Shown: piece after piece, positions 19,025-27,227 of the stretch | Layout of the letters: each line of letters begins with the position of its first letter | Numbering within the stretch: the first letter of the stretch is position 1 | Assembly (NCBI GenBank): GCA_022827185.1 | Contig: JAJDTM010000021.1 | Location: 62,001-126,000 of the forward strand | Source: Candidatus Poribacteria bacterium | GTDB taxonomy: Bacteria > Poribacteria > WGA-4E > WGA-3G | Reading direction: 5' to 3' | Length of the DNA stretch: 64,000 nt | Translations under genes and position numbers: made by a program | The notes under the pieces: model-generated | Database searches by the model: none | Told to the model about the DNA's origin: nothing | Seen by the model: only the letters and a program-made list of their open reading frames with translations

Positions 19025-20449
19025 ATGGAAACAATTCTGATTGTAGACGACGAAAAAAATATCCTTAAGATGTTATCACAGGGACTCAACATGCGTGGGT
19101 ATCAAACCCTAACGGCTGCAAGTGGTGAAGATGCCTTGCAACTGGCAGTGAAATCCGATATTGATCTTGTCCTATTGGATATCCGTATGGAAAATGGTAT
19201 GGATGGTGTCCAAACGCTTGTAAAACTCCGTGAACGCTATCCCGAATTGAACGTCGTCATGATGTCTGCGCAGCAGGATATTGAAATCGCCACTAAAACG
19301 ATGGAACTCGGCGCGAAACGGTACATCACGAAACCCATCGGTATCGATAAAATTCTATCCAACGTCGAACCGTTTTTGGAAATATCGCGTTTATCGCAAG
19401 AAAACGAAATTCTGAAATCTCAAATTACACCAACCGATGAGATGGTCGGTGAGAGTGCCGCTATCTCACACCTCCGCTCACAAATTGATCGGGTCGCAGG
19501 GAGTAAACTCGGGGTTTTAATCTCTGGCGAAAATGGGACCGGTAAGCAGCTTGTGGCTAACGCTATCCATCACCAGAGTGACCGTGCCTCGAAAACCTTT
19601 ATTCCTCTCAACTGCGCCGCTTTGCCTGATGAACTCATTGAGAGTGAACTTTTCGGACATGAACGTGGTGCTTTTACGGGGGCGGATTCCCGAAGGCAGG
19701 GACGCTTTGAACTCGCAGACGGTGGAACCCTTTTTCTTGACGAAATTGGAGATATGAGTTTAAAGGCACAGGCGAAGGTCCTCCGAGTTCTTGAAACCGG
19801 CGAAGTTGAACGCCTCGGGGGCAATCAGATTCGGACGGTGGATGTCCGAATTATCGCCGCGACGAACAAAAATCTGCCCGAAGAGATTGAGAACGGACGG
19901 TTCCGAAGGGATCTCTTCTATCGGCTCAATGTTGTACCTATTGCAATCCCACCGCTTCGAGAACGGACAGAGGATATTCCGTTGTTAGTTAAGTATTTCG
20001 CTGATCGTTTACAGCTCAATATGGGATCGACGCCTAAAGTCATTGATCCGGGTGCTTACGCTGTGTTTCAAAGTTACAGTTGGCCCGGGAACATCCGAGA
20101 GTTAAAGAACATCGTTGAACGTCTCTTGATTATGGTGAACCGCGATGTTGTCATGGCACCCGATGTTGCAGAGGCTTTGGCTTTGGTACCGCAAGCCGCT
20201 GCTTCACATCACCTTTCCAACACTTTGGATCAAGACCTCTTGCAGCCCGATCTGAGTACACCGCTCTACAAACCGGGAACCGCCTTGAGTCAGATGATGG
20301 ATGTCGCTGAGTCGGAATGTATCCTCGCAGCTTTGGAAGAATATAATTGGAACATCCGGCGCACCGCAGAGGCGTTAGCGGTTGAGCGGAGCAACTTGTA
20401 CAAGAAAATGAACAAGTACGGTATTTCCCGTCCGAGTTCCGAGGGGTAG
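19025..20449 (+). CDS. Sigma54-dependent NtrC-family response regulator
   Basis: The receiver domain (residues 1-120) has the acidic pair DD and phosphoacceptor Asp52 (LLDIRM). The AAA+ domain (about 140-370) has Walker A GENGTGKQ, an intact GAFTGA loop for sigma54 contact, and Walker B LFLDEIGD. A Fis-type HTH ends the protein (RRTAEALAVERSNLYKKM). It should activate sigma54 promoters when phosphorylated by the upstream kinase. No -24/-12 target could be assigned with confidence in the window. Confidence 0.93.
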   Translation: METILIVDDEKNILKMLSQGLNMRGYQTLTAASGEDALQLAVKSDIDLVLLDIRMENGMDGVQTLVKLRERYPELNVVMMSAQQDIEIATKTMELGAKRYITKPIGIDKILSNVEPFLEISRLSQENEILKSQITPTDEMVGESAAISHLRSQIDRVAGSKLGVLISGENGTGKQLVANAIHHQSDRASKTFIPLNCAALPDELIESELFGHERGAFTGADSRRQGRFELADGGTLFLDEIGDMSLKAQAKVLRVLETGEVERLGGNQIRTVDVRIIAATNKNLPEEIENGRFRRDLFYRLNVVPIAIPPLRERTEDIPLLVKYFADRLQLNMGSTPKVIDPGAYAVFQSYSWPGNIRELKNIVERLLIMVNRDVVMAPDVAEALALVPQAAASHHLSNTLDQDLLQPDLSTPLYKPGTALSQMMDVAESECILAALEEYNWNIRRTAEALAVERSNLYKKMNKYGISRPSSEG

Positions 20450-20473
20450 ACTTGTGGGGTATCTGGACTAACG

Positions 20474-20908
20474 ATGCTACGAAAAAATGTCAACGAAAAC
20501 GGCGGGATGACTCGCCTCCAACTGCTTATCCTTGTCGCTATAGTTATTGTAATTGGGGTACTCTGTTTTCCACCCTGGTTAGAATATCGTAAAGTTAGCA
20601 CGGCGGATATAGATGTTGAAACGATTGCTGTTGCTATCAAAAAATACCACAGGCACACGGGAAGTTATCCGACGAGTTTAGATGCACTGGTGACGGATCC
20701 TGGCATCGAAGGGTGGCGTCGGAAGTATCTGGAGTCTATTCCTGAAACACCCTGGGGCGGTCGTTATGTCCTTCTTCAAGATACCTATAAAGTGGGGATC
20801 GCGAAAGATCATCGGCGCGTCCCCGAAAAATATCGAATTGGCGGTGTCGCAGAGATTAGTAGAGTCTATCATGCAGACGCGCGCCTCGGCGAGAAGTATT
20901 GGTGGTAA
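20474..20908 (+). CDS. Type II secretion/type IV pilus-like pseudopilin (GspG-type)
   Basis: The 144-aa protein has a prepilin-like N-terminus: NENGG followed by MTRLQLLILVAIVIVIG. Cleavage would fall after GG. The C-terminal part (TGSYPTSLDAL, ETPWGGRYVL) resembles GspG. Position 5 of the mature protein is Gln, whereas most pilins have Glu5. It lies 4 bp before the prepilin peptidase gene, which should process it. Confidence 0.75.
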   Translation: MLRKNVNENGGMTRLQLLILVAIVIVIGVLCFPPWLEYRKVSTADIDVETIAVAIKKYHRHTGSYPTSLDALVTDPGIEGWRRKYLESIPETPWGGRYVLLQDTYKVGIAKDHRRVPEKYRIGGVAEISRVYHADARLGEKYWW

Positions 20909-20911
20909 CTT

Positions 20912-21715
20912 GTGTTTGAAATCTCGATACCGGTACTCATCTTCCTCTTCGGTTTAGCAATCGGCAGTTTCCTTAATGTTTGTATCTACCGCATCCCTCG
21001 CGCAGACGTATCTATTCATTCTCCACGTCGCTCTTTTTGTCCCGCATGTAGTGAACCGATAAGTGCCTACGACAACATCCCTATTTTGAGTTACCTACTT
21101 TTGCGGGGCAAGTGCCGGCATTGTAGTGCGACAATTTCAGTCTTGTATCCGTTAGTTGAACTGGCAACAGCAGGATTGTATCTCTTTCTGTATTACCGTT
21201 TCGGGTTAACCCTCGAATTTCTGCTCGCGCTTGCTTTCATCACAGTTTTACTGCCGATCTCCGTCATTGATGCACAACACTATATCATTCCGAACGTCCT
21301 CATCGTGACCGGATTGATTCTCGGTTTCGGTATCGTCTGTGGGATTGCCTATCAACGCGCCGATGTCTGGTATCTCCTGATACGCCTAATCGGTGCCGTT
21401 GCCGGTGGTGGTGTGTTGTGGTTGATTGCCGTGATTGGGAGCGCAGTCTTACGCAAAAAGGCGATGGGCGGCGGAGACATCAAGCTAATGGCACTCAACG
21501 GATTGTTCCTCGGTGCATGGCCCGAACTCGCGATGGTGATAGCGTTCTCTGCGTTCAGTGGTGCGATTGTCGGGACTGTCCTCATTATCTCTGGTATAAA
21601 AGATCGGCAAAGTCCGATCCCGTATGGTCCCTTTCTTGCGGGTGCCGCTGTGCTTGTCCTGTTATGGGGAGATACCCTTTGGCGTATGTATTTGCAATCC
21701 GTTGGATGGAATTAA
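20912..21715 (+). CDS. pilD: Prepilin peptidase (A24 family)
   Basis: The 267-aa polytopic membrane protein has the N-terminal methylase-type domain with two CxxC pairs (CPAC, CRHC). Both catalytic aspartates are present: SVIDAQHYIIPN and the GxGD-type motif GGGDIKLM. It cleaves and N-methylates type IV pilins and pseudopilins at the inner membrane. The GTG start is at 20912, directly after the pseudopilin stop. Confidence 0.93.
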   Translation: MFEISIPVLIFLFGLAIGSFLNVCIYRIPRADVSIHSPRRSFCPACSEPISAYDNIPILSYLLLRGKCRHCSATISVLYPLVELATAGLYLFLYYRFGLTLEFLLALAFITVLLPISVIDAQHYIIPNVLIVTGLILGFGIVCGIAYQRADVWYLLIRLIGAVAGGGVLWLIAVIGSAVLRKKAMGGGDIKLMALNGLFLGAWPELAMVIAFSAFSGAIVGTVLIISGIKDRQSPIPYGPFLAGAAVLVLLWGDTLWRMYLQSVGWN

Positions 21716-21717
21716 TT

Positions 21718-21843
21718 GTAGTGAATCCTAAAAATAGATAGACATCTTTGTAGCATAGGCTGTTAGCCTGTGCCAGTCTGAATGCCTGTCATAGGCATTC
21801 AGACTGTTTGAGAGTGCCCAATTAATTATGGGTTTTACTATAG
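21718..21843. repeat. Dispersed element with TAGTGAATyCTAAAAATA end, copy 1
   Basis: The left end (21718-21737) TGTAGTGAATCCTAAAAATA recurs at 52682. The right end (GGGTTTTACTATAG, 21830-21843) is an imperfect inverse of it. Inside is a perfect 14-bp stem, CAGTCTGAATGCCT (21774-21787) with AGGCATTCAGACTG (21793-21806) and a 5-nt loop. It could end prepilin peptidase transcription. Confidence 0.5.
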
Positions 21844-21908
21844 TTTTCAGTAATCAGTTGTCAGTTTTTAGTTAAGACTGGTAACCGATAACTACCTTAG
21901 GAGGATAT

Positions 21909-23267
21909 ATGAAGACTTTTTGTTCAATCATTTGTCTATTGATGCTTTTTTTGAGTCATCAGGTTGTATATGCACAGCAACCTCAAGTTAAAAGTCCGCC
22001 TAAAGAAGAATCTGCTGAAGACTTTGTTAAATTAGAGATGCCTCTGGAAGAAGCACTGACCAAAATTACTTTCGTTGTTACGTGGTTAAGCGGAGAAGGA
22101 AGTGATGAAGTGATTTTTCAAGGTGAGAACGTAATCCACACCCCTGATTACATAGAACTCCGCATACCGTATGAAGATGATAGCGGCAGGTACAGTTCTT
22201 ATAAGATTCTGACTAAGTATGCTGTTGAAACGAACCGGTACATTTTTGTGCCTTTAGACGAATGGGGCGGGGGTTCGGGAATCTTTCGGAGTCTCCACGC
22301 GGTTGACAAAAAAACGCTCAGAACTGTTGAGGAAATCGCGTTAGGGGATCGATCAAGACTCAAGGAAATTATTTTAGCCGATGCCGCCACTAACACGGTA
22401 TCTATCACCTATATTCGGCGGGAGGTTATTAAAGGTAAACCCACACATGACCCCAATAAAGCAATCAAAGCACATCTGAGAATGATAGATGGTAAACTTC
22501 GAGATGTGGCAGATCCGCTAGGTCCGATCCCACCGGATATGGCGTTCTTTAGGGCAGGCAGCTTTTTTACGATGGGAAGTTGGAAAAAAGATGCCGAAAC
22601 TGATGAGAAGCCAGACCACGTCGTCTTCCTTGATGCATTCTATATAGACAAATACGAAACGACAAACGCACAATATAAGGAATTTATTGATGCCAACCCA
22701 GAGTGGCAGAAAAATCGTATCCCAAAGAAATACCACGACGGAGATTATCTCAAGCATTGGAATGGAAATGATTACCCACCCGACAAAGGCAACCACCCCG
22801 TTGTTTATGTCAGTTGGTACGCAGCAATGGCTTATGCAGAGTGGCGCGGGAAACGCCTGCCGACCGAAGCAGAATGGGAGTGCGCAGCACGCAGCTCTTG
22901 GCATTGGGGTGCTATGAATGCCGACACAGCAAACTATGGTGAAAATGTCGGCGATACGACACCCGTCGGAACGTATCCTCCGGGTGCAAGCGGCTTATAC
23001 GATATGGCAGGCAACGTCTGGGAATGGTGCCTTGATGAATACAATCCCGACTTTTACGCGATTTCTCCACCTCATAATCCACTTGCCGGTGGCACTATGG
23101 ATACTATCTTATCCGATTGGACAAACGTTAAAACCGTCCGTGTGTTACGCGGCGGCTCTTGGGCAAGTAACGCCAAGTTTGTGCGAGTCTCTGATCGGAC
23201 AAGGTTCACGCCAAAAATCACAAACAAGGCTCGCGGGTTCCGTTGTGTGAAGCCTGTAACACCTTAA
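21909..23267 (+). CDS. Secreted formylglycine-generating-enzyme-like (SUMF1 domain) protein
   Basis: Residues 1-22 are a signal peptide (ending VYAQQ). Residues about 30-205 are an unrecognised N-terminal region. Residues about 212-450 form an FGE/SUMF1 domain: PPDMAFFRAGSFFTMGS, YETTNAQYKEF, RLPTEAEWECAAR, YDMAGNVWEWC, VLRGGSWAS and ARGFRCV. True FGEs oxidise sulfatase cysteines, but many SUMF1 proteins of this type are non-catalytic or bind ligands. The RBS AGGAGG is close to the ATG. No sulfatase gene is in the window, so function is open. Confidence 0.82.
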   Translation: MKTFCSIICLLMLFLSHQVVYAQQPQVKSPPKEESAEDFVKLEMPLEEALTKITFVVTWLSGEGSDEVIFQGENVIHTPDYIELRIPYEDDSGRYSSYKILTKYAVETNRYIFVPLDEWGGGSGIFRSLHAVDKKTLRTVEEIALGDRSRLKEIILADAATNTVSITYIRREVIKGKPTHDPNKAIKAHLRMIDGKLRDVADPLGPIPPDMAFFRAGSFFTMGSWKKDAETDEKPDHVVFLDAFYIDKYETTNAQYKEFIDANPEWQKNRIPKKYHDGDYLKHWNGNDYPPDKGNHPVVYVSWYAAMAYAEWRGKRLPTEAEWECAARSSWHWGAMNADTANYGENVGDTTPVGTYPPGASGLYDMAGNVWEWCLDEYNPDFYAISPPHNPLAGGTMDTILSDWTNVKTVRVLRGGSWASNAKFVRVSDRTRFTPKITNKARGFRCVKPVTP

Positions 23268-23404
23268 ATCTTTCGTCAAATTCGGTTAATGTTCTTTGGT
23301 AAAATGTGTTATCATTAACTGCAAAGTAAATCTTTTGCAAAGTAAATCTTTTTTCAGAGGAAAGCAAATGAGCACACAAAACCAATTTGATAGAGAGGAT
23401 TTCT

Positions 23405-25336
23405 ATGCAACAACGTATTATAGATCCACCTAAAGACCAATGGGATAGACTACCAACTCCGCTTACGTCTGGCGAAAACAAAGTTTATAACTTGTTTGAT
23501 GCTGGCCTCCCTCTTGAATGGGAGATGTACATACAGCCTCATCTCAACGGGTTGAGACCCGACCTTGTACTGCTCAATCCTTATGCCGGAATAGCTGTAT
23601 TTGAGATTAAAGATTGGAGTTTAAATACCCTCCAAAAATCAATCAGATATAATTGGGCAACCCAAAGTCCTATCAATCAGATCAAACTTTATGAAGATGA
23701 AATATTCAATCTTTATTGCCCCCGTCTTGATGATCGTTCCGGAAAAGCGGTAATTACGGCGGGACTCATTTTCACGGAGATACCTCAAACAAAGCTTAAT
23801 GATTTACTGTATCCTTTCCGAGATGGAAATATGAGAAGATATCCAGATCAATATCCATTCTTAGGTTCGGAATGTATTGCAGAAGGGAACATTGATGTGC
23901 TGTTTCCAGAACACAAAAAGCGGGGATTGCAAAAACGGTCTAAATATATGAATGGAGATCTAGCAAATGATCTTCGAGGGTGGCTCAAAGAACCTGCTTT
24001 CAGTAAAGGACAACGGGAACCGCTTGAATTGAATGGGCGCCAGCTCAGGATTGCAACGGACCCTACACAGGAGCGTTATCGTAAAGTTAGAGGGCCTGCC
24101 GGATCCGGTAAAAGTCAAGCTCTCGCTGCTCGCACGGCTGTACTTGCAAGCGAAGGTAAGCAAGTTCTTGTGTGTCCGTTCAATATTACACTAATGAATT
24201 ATCTCCGTGATCTCGTGGCTCGTCAGGTGCGTGAGATTGCCTCACAGCAGAGGGGATCTCCTCAGATTATCAAGCAGCACGTTGAGTTCCGCCACTTTCA
24301 CGGGTGGTGTAAACGGATATGTAGGCTCGTAGGACGTGAAAATGACTATTTTCAACTCTGGGGACAATTTCCTGAAGAAGCGGTACTAAATGAGCATATA
24401 GCAAAGTTGGTATTGGGAATCTATGAGAATCCATCAGTTGCCGATGTTCTACCGATCTACGATGCTATTCTGGTAGACGAGGGACAGGACTACAACAAAA
24501 ACTGGTGGCAAACACTGCGAGCAGCAGTTGAACCAGAACCACATGGAGAAATGCTTCTCGTTGCAGACAAGACGCAAAATATATATGGGACTGATGTGAC
24601 TTGGCTGGATGAACCATTACTGGGAACAAGACTGAGTTCTCGCTGGTTTAATTTAGAAACAAGTTACCGCTTGCCTTCCGAAATCGTCCCTATTTTGGAA
24701 GATTTTGCTGAAAATTTTCTTCAACCTTCGGGGGTAGAAGTTGACATTCCTAAACAAGTAGGACTAAATTTCAATTCGCCGATTGAGTTGCGGTGGGTCC
24801 AAGTATCTTCAGATAACTCAATACCAGAGATATGTTTTGAGGAAGTCCGCTGGCAAATGAAGTGCTTAGGGAATGATACCGCAATTCCTGATATTATTTT
24901 CCTGTCGCAAAACAATGAGATAGGGTTTGCGTTCGTTGAAACGTGTAAACAACACATGGGGGATCCTACTTCACGAGCAGCGAAGGAACCTTTACTCCAT
25001 ACATTTGTTCTGGAGGATGAAGAAACCAATACATTTGATCAAGGCAATAGAGATTTTCGTAAAAATCAAGAATCACGCCGCAGAAAGCTTGCCTTTTTTC
25101 TTGGAGGTGCTAAAATTAAAGCGACGACCCTGCATAGTTTTAAGGGGTGGGAAGGTAGGCATTTGGTTCTGTATGTCAGCCGTATTGCAAGTGCTGAGGA
25201 TCGTGCTTTATTTTATACGGCACTTACTCGTTTAAAAAAGCATCCTAACGGCAGTATGCTCACAGTTGTTTCCTCTTGTCCCGAGCTCTACAACTTTGGT
25301 GAAAGAAACTTTTCGCCGAATTTTTTTCGTCGTTAG
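23405..25336 (+). CDS. NERD nuclease-related domain fused to UvrD/REP-type SF1 helicase
   Basis: The N-terminal NERD domain (about residues 20-180) keeps a PD-(D/E)xK-like pattern: RPDLVLLNPYAG followed by VFEIKDW. The helicase follows: motif I GPAGSGKS (about 230), motif II ILVDEGQD, motif III LLLVADKTQNIYG, motif IV SYRLP, motif V TLHSFKGWEG and motif VI FYTALTRLKK. It should be an ATP-driven DNA helicase with a possible nuclease head. The start is ATG 23405, 6 nt after AGAGAGGA; a TTG at 23387 is less likely. It begins a putative defence module with the next two genes. Confidence 0.88.
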   Translation: MQQRIIDPPKDQWDRLPTPLTSGENKVYNLFDAGLPLEWEMYIQPHLNGLRPDLVLLNPYAGIAVFEIKDWSLNTLQKSIRYNWATQSPINQIKLYEDEIFNLYCPRLDDRSGKAVITAGLIFTEIPQTKLNDLLYPFRDGNMRRYPDQYPFLGSECIAEGNIDVLFPEHKKRGLQKRSKYMNGDLANDLRGWLKEPAFSKGQREPLELNGRQLRIATDPTQERYRKVRGPAGSGKSQALAARTAVLASEGKQVLVCPFNITLMNYLRDLVARQVREIASQQRGSPQIIKQHVEFRHFHGWCKRICRLVGRENDYFQLWGQFPEEAVLNEHIAKLVLGIYENPSVADVLPIYDAILVDEGQDYNKNWWQTLRAAVEPEPHGEMLLVADKTQNIYGTDVTWLDEPLLGTRLSSRWFNLETSYRLPSEIVPILEDFAENFLQPSGVEVDIPKQVGLNFNSPIELRWVQVSSDNSIPEICFEEVRWQMKCLGNDTAIPDIIFLSQNNEIGFAFVETCKQHMGDPTSRAAKEPLLHTFVLEDEETNTFDQGNRDFRKNQESRRRKLAFFLGGAKIKATTLHSFKGWEGRHLVLYVSRIASAEDRALFYTALTRLKKHPNGSMLTVVSSCPELYNFGERNFSPNFFRR

Positions 25337-25439
25337 AGGTAGTAATTGGTGAATTGAGTTGAAGGAAAGCGTTTAAATTTGAACTCACGTTATGTTATCA
25401 TTTCTACGCTAAGGGCAATCTGTATTTTGGAGAAAAGCA

Positions 25440-27227
25440 ATGATCACAGTGCCATATCCGCAAGATCACATTTTCTATAACAATCGTGGTATTGATTATG
25501 GCGAAAAGGGTGAACATGATCTTGCCATCAAAGATTTTACCAAAGCGATTAAACTTAAACCAGACTATGCCCTTGCCTACAACAATCGCGGTACTGTCTA
25601 TCGCGATAAAGGTGAGTACGACAAAGCCATTGCAGACTGCAGCAAAGCGATACAACTGAATCCTGGTTATGCCGAACCCTATAGCAATCGTGGTGCTGCT
25701 TATCGCAACAAAGGGAATTATGACCGTGCTATTAAAGACTATGACATGGCGATACAACTGAAACCGGATTTTGTCCAGGCTTATTACAACCGCGGTCTTG
25801 CTTATCACGAAAAACGTGAATTTGATCTCGCTATCAAGGACTATAGCAAGGCAATAGGATTGAATCCGAAACTTTTTCATCCGTATTACAATCGTGGCAA
25901 TGCTTACCTCCAAAGAGGTGATTTTGATAATGCTATTGAAGACTATAGTAAAGCAATAGAATTGAATCCGGAACTTGGTCCCGCATACTGCAATCGTGGT
26001 GAAGCCTGGTTATGTCTAAAAGAATGGAATAAAGCAAAAGCCGACCTGACTGCTGCCAAAGACAAAGGGATTGATATCATCGCTGCGTTTCATAATGGCT
26101 ATAAAGACGTTGAGACGTTTGAGAGGCAGAAAGGTTTCCAGGTTCCAGAAGACATTAAACGCATGCTAACGCAACGCCTGCGAGTCCGGTACCCTAAAAC
26201 CCGAAAAATATTAGATGAAAATAGGAAGCCTATGGAATCACCGGATGTGGTGAATTTACGCGAGCAGCTTCGTAATACCGGCACGCCATTGGGCACATAT
26301 CTCAAGGTAAAACCTTCCTTCGGCATCAAGACATCCTCGACTGAAGCATTCGTCGTAGACAGAAAAACGCGGGATAATCTCATTGCCGCGCATCCATCAT
26401 CGGCTGATATTTTGAAGCCATTTTTGCACGGACGTGCCCTCCGACGCTGGCATGCAGAGCCACAAGAGAAGTGGTTAATATTTGCACACAGGGGCATAGC
26501 AATAAACGAGTATCCAGCAATCTTGAAACACTTGGAAAATCATAAAGATTCCTTGCATAAAAGGTCCGGTAAACAGGAATGGTATGAACTGCCAATCTCT
26601 CTTGATAAATCGCATCGATTTTTGCAACCGAAACTTGTCTGTCCGAACCTTTATAATCACCAAACGTTTGCGGTTGATACTGCTGGTTTTTACTGTGGGG
26701 ATACGTGCTACCTTATCCCCACCGAGGAATTGTGGTTATGCGGTCTATTAAATTCCCGCGTTGTAGAGTGGTTTTACGCACAAGAGTCCAACCAATTGAC
26801 GATTGATTACCTGCGGGCGCGTAGTGGCTATATGCAGCAAATTCCTGTCCCTGACCTTACATCAACGCAGAAGGCACTCATCGGCAAATTTGTTGACTAC
26901 CTTATCTATCTCCAGCAACAACCGACGATAAACAGCAGAGATTTGGCATACGCCAGCGACCGCATGATGCTCGGATATTTTGAGCGCATCATTGAAGGCA
27001 TGGTTTATGAGGCTTATCTACCAGACGAACTTCATAAAAGCCGCAAACACCTTTTTCAACCATTATTCAATGAACAGTTGCCGCCGCTTGAGGAAATTCA
27101 AGGTGATAAAATGTCGGCATGCCGGGACATCTTTGAACTATTATATGAAAAAACGAATCCCGTCGCGGTCAATTTATTCTTTCTGGATAGTGTCAAACCG
27201 GTTCGCATCATTGAGGGTAAACTATGA
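25440..27227 (+). CDS. TPR protein fused to TaqI/Eco57I-type DNA-specificity domain, no methylase domain
   Basis: Residues about 5-210 are six TPR repeats (YNNRGxxYxxKGEYDxAIxDxxKAI). After a linker, residues about 285-480 match the C-terminal specificity domain of TaqI-like type II restriction-modification enzymes: GIKTSSTEAFVVD, LKPFLHGRALRRW, WLIFAHRG, YPAILKHLE, PKLVCPN, LLNSRVVEWFY, IPVPDL. The last ~100 residues (GMVYEAYLPDELH to VRIIEGKL) match the tail of Eco57I-type enzymes. The methyltransferase and nuclease parts expected before the specificity domain are absent, and TPRs take their place. The stop overlaps the next start (ATGA). It may be a target-recognition scaffold for the module; this is inference. 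Confidence 0.82.
   Translation: MITVPYPQDHIFYNNRGIDYGEKGEHDLAIKDFTKAIKLKPDYALAYNNRGTVYRDKGEYDKAIADCSKAIQLNPGYAEPYSNRGAAYRNKGNYDRAIKDYDMAIQLKPDFVQAYYNRGLAYHEKREFDLAIKDYSKAIGLNPKLFHPYYNRGNAYLQRGDFDNAIEDYSKAIELNPELGPAYCNRGEAWLCLKEWNKAKADLTAAKDKGIDIIAAFHNGYKDVETFERQKGFQVPEDIKRMLTQRLRVRYPKTRKILDENRKPMESPDVVNLREQLRNTGTPLGTYLKVKPSFGIKTSSTEAFVVDRKTRDNLIAAHPSSADILKPFLHGRALRRWHAEPQEKWLIFAHRGIAINEYPAILKHLENHKDSLHKRSGKQEWYELPISLDKSHRFLQPKLVCPNLYNHQTFAVDTAGFYCGDTCYLIPTEELWLCGLLNSRVVEWFYAQESNQLTIDYLRARSGYMQQIPVPDLTSTQKALIGKFVDYLIYLQQQPTINSRDLAYASDRMMLGYFERIIEGMVYEAYLPDELHKSRKHLFQPLFNEQLPPLEEIQGDKMSACRDIFELLYEKTNPVAVNLFFLDSVKPVRIIEGKL

Noticed and set aside
21909..23267. FGE-like protein as a true sulfatase activator
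   Set aside because: No sulfatase gene nearby and SUMF1 domains are widely used for other purposes; catalytic cysteines could not be confirmed by eye.
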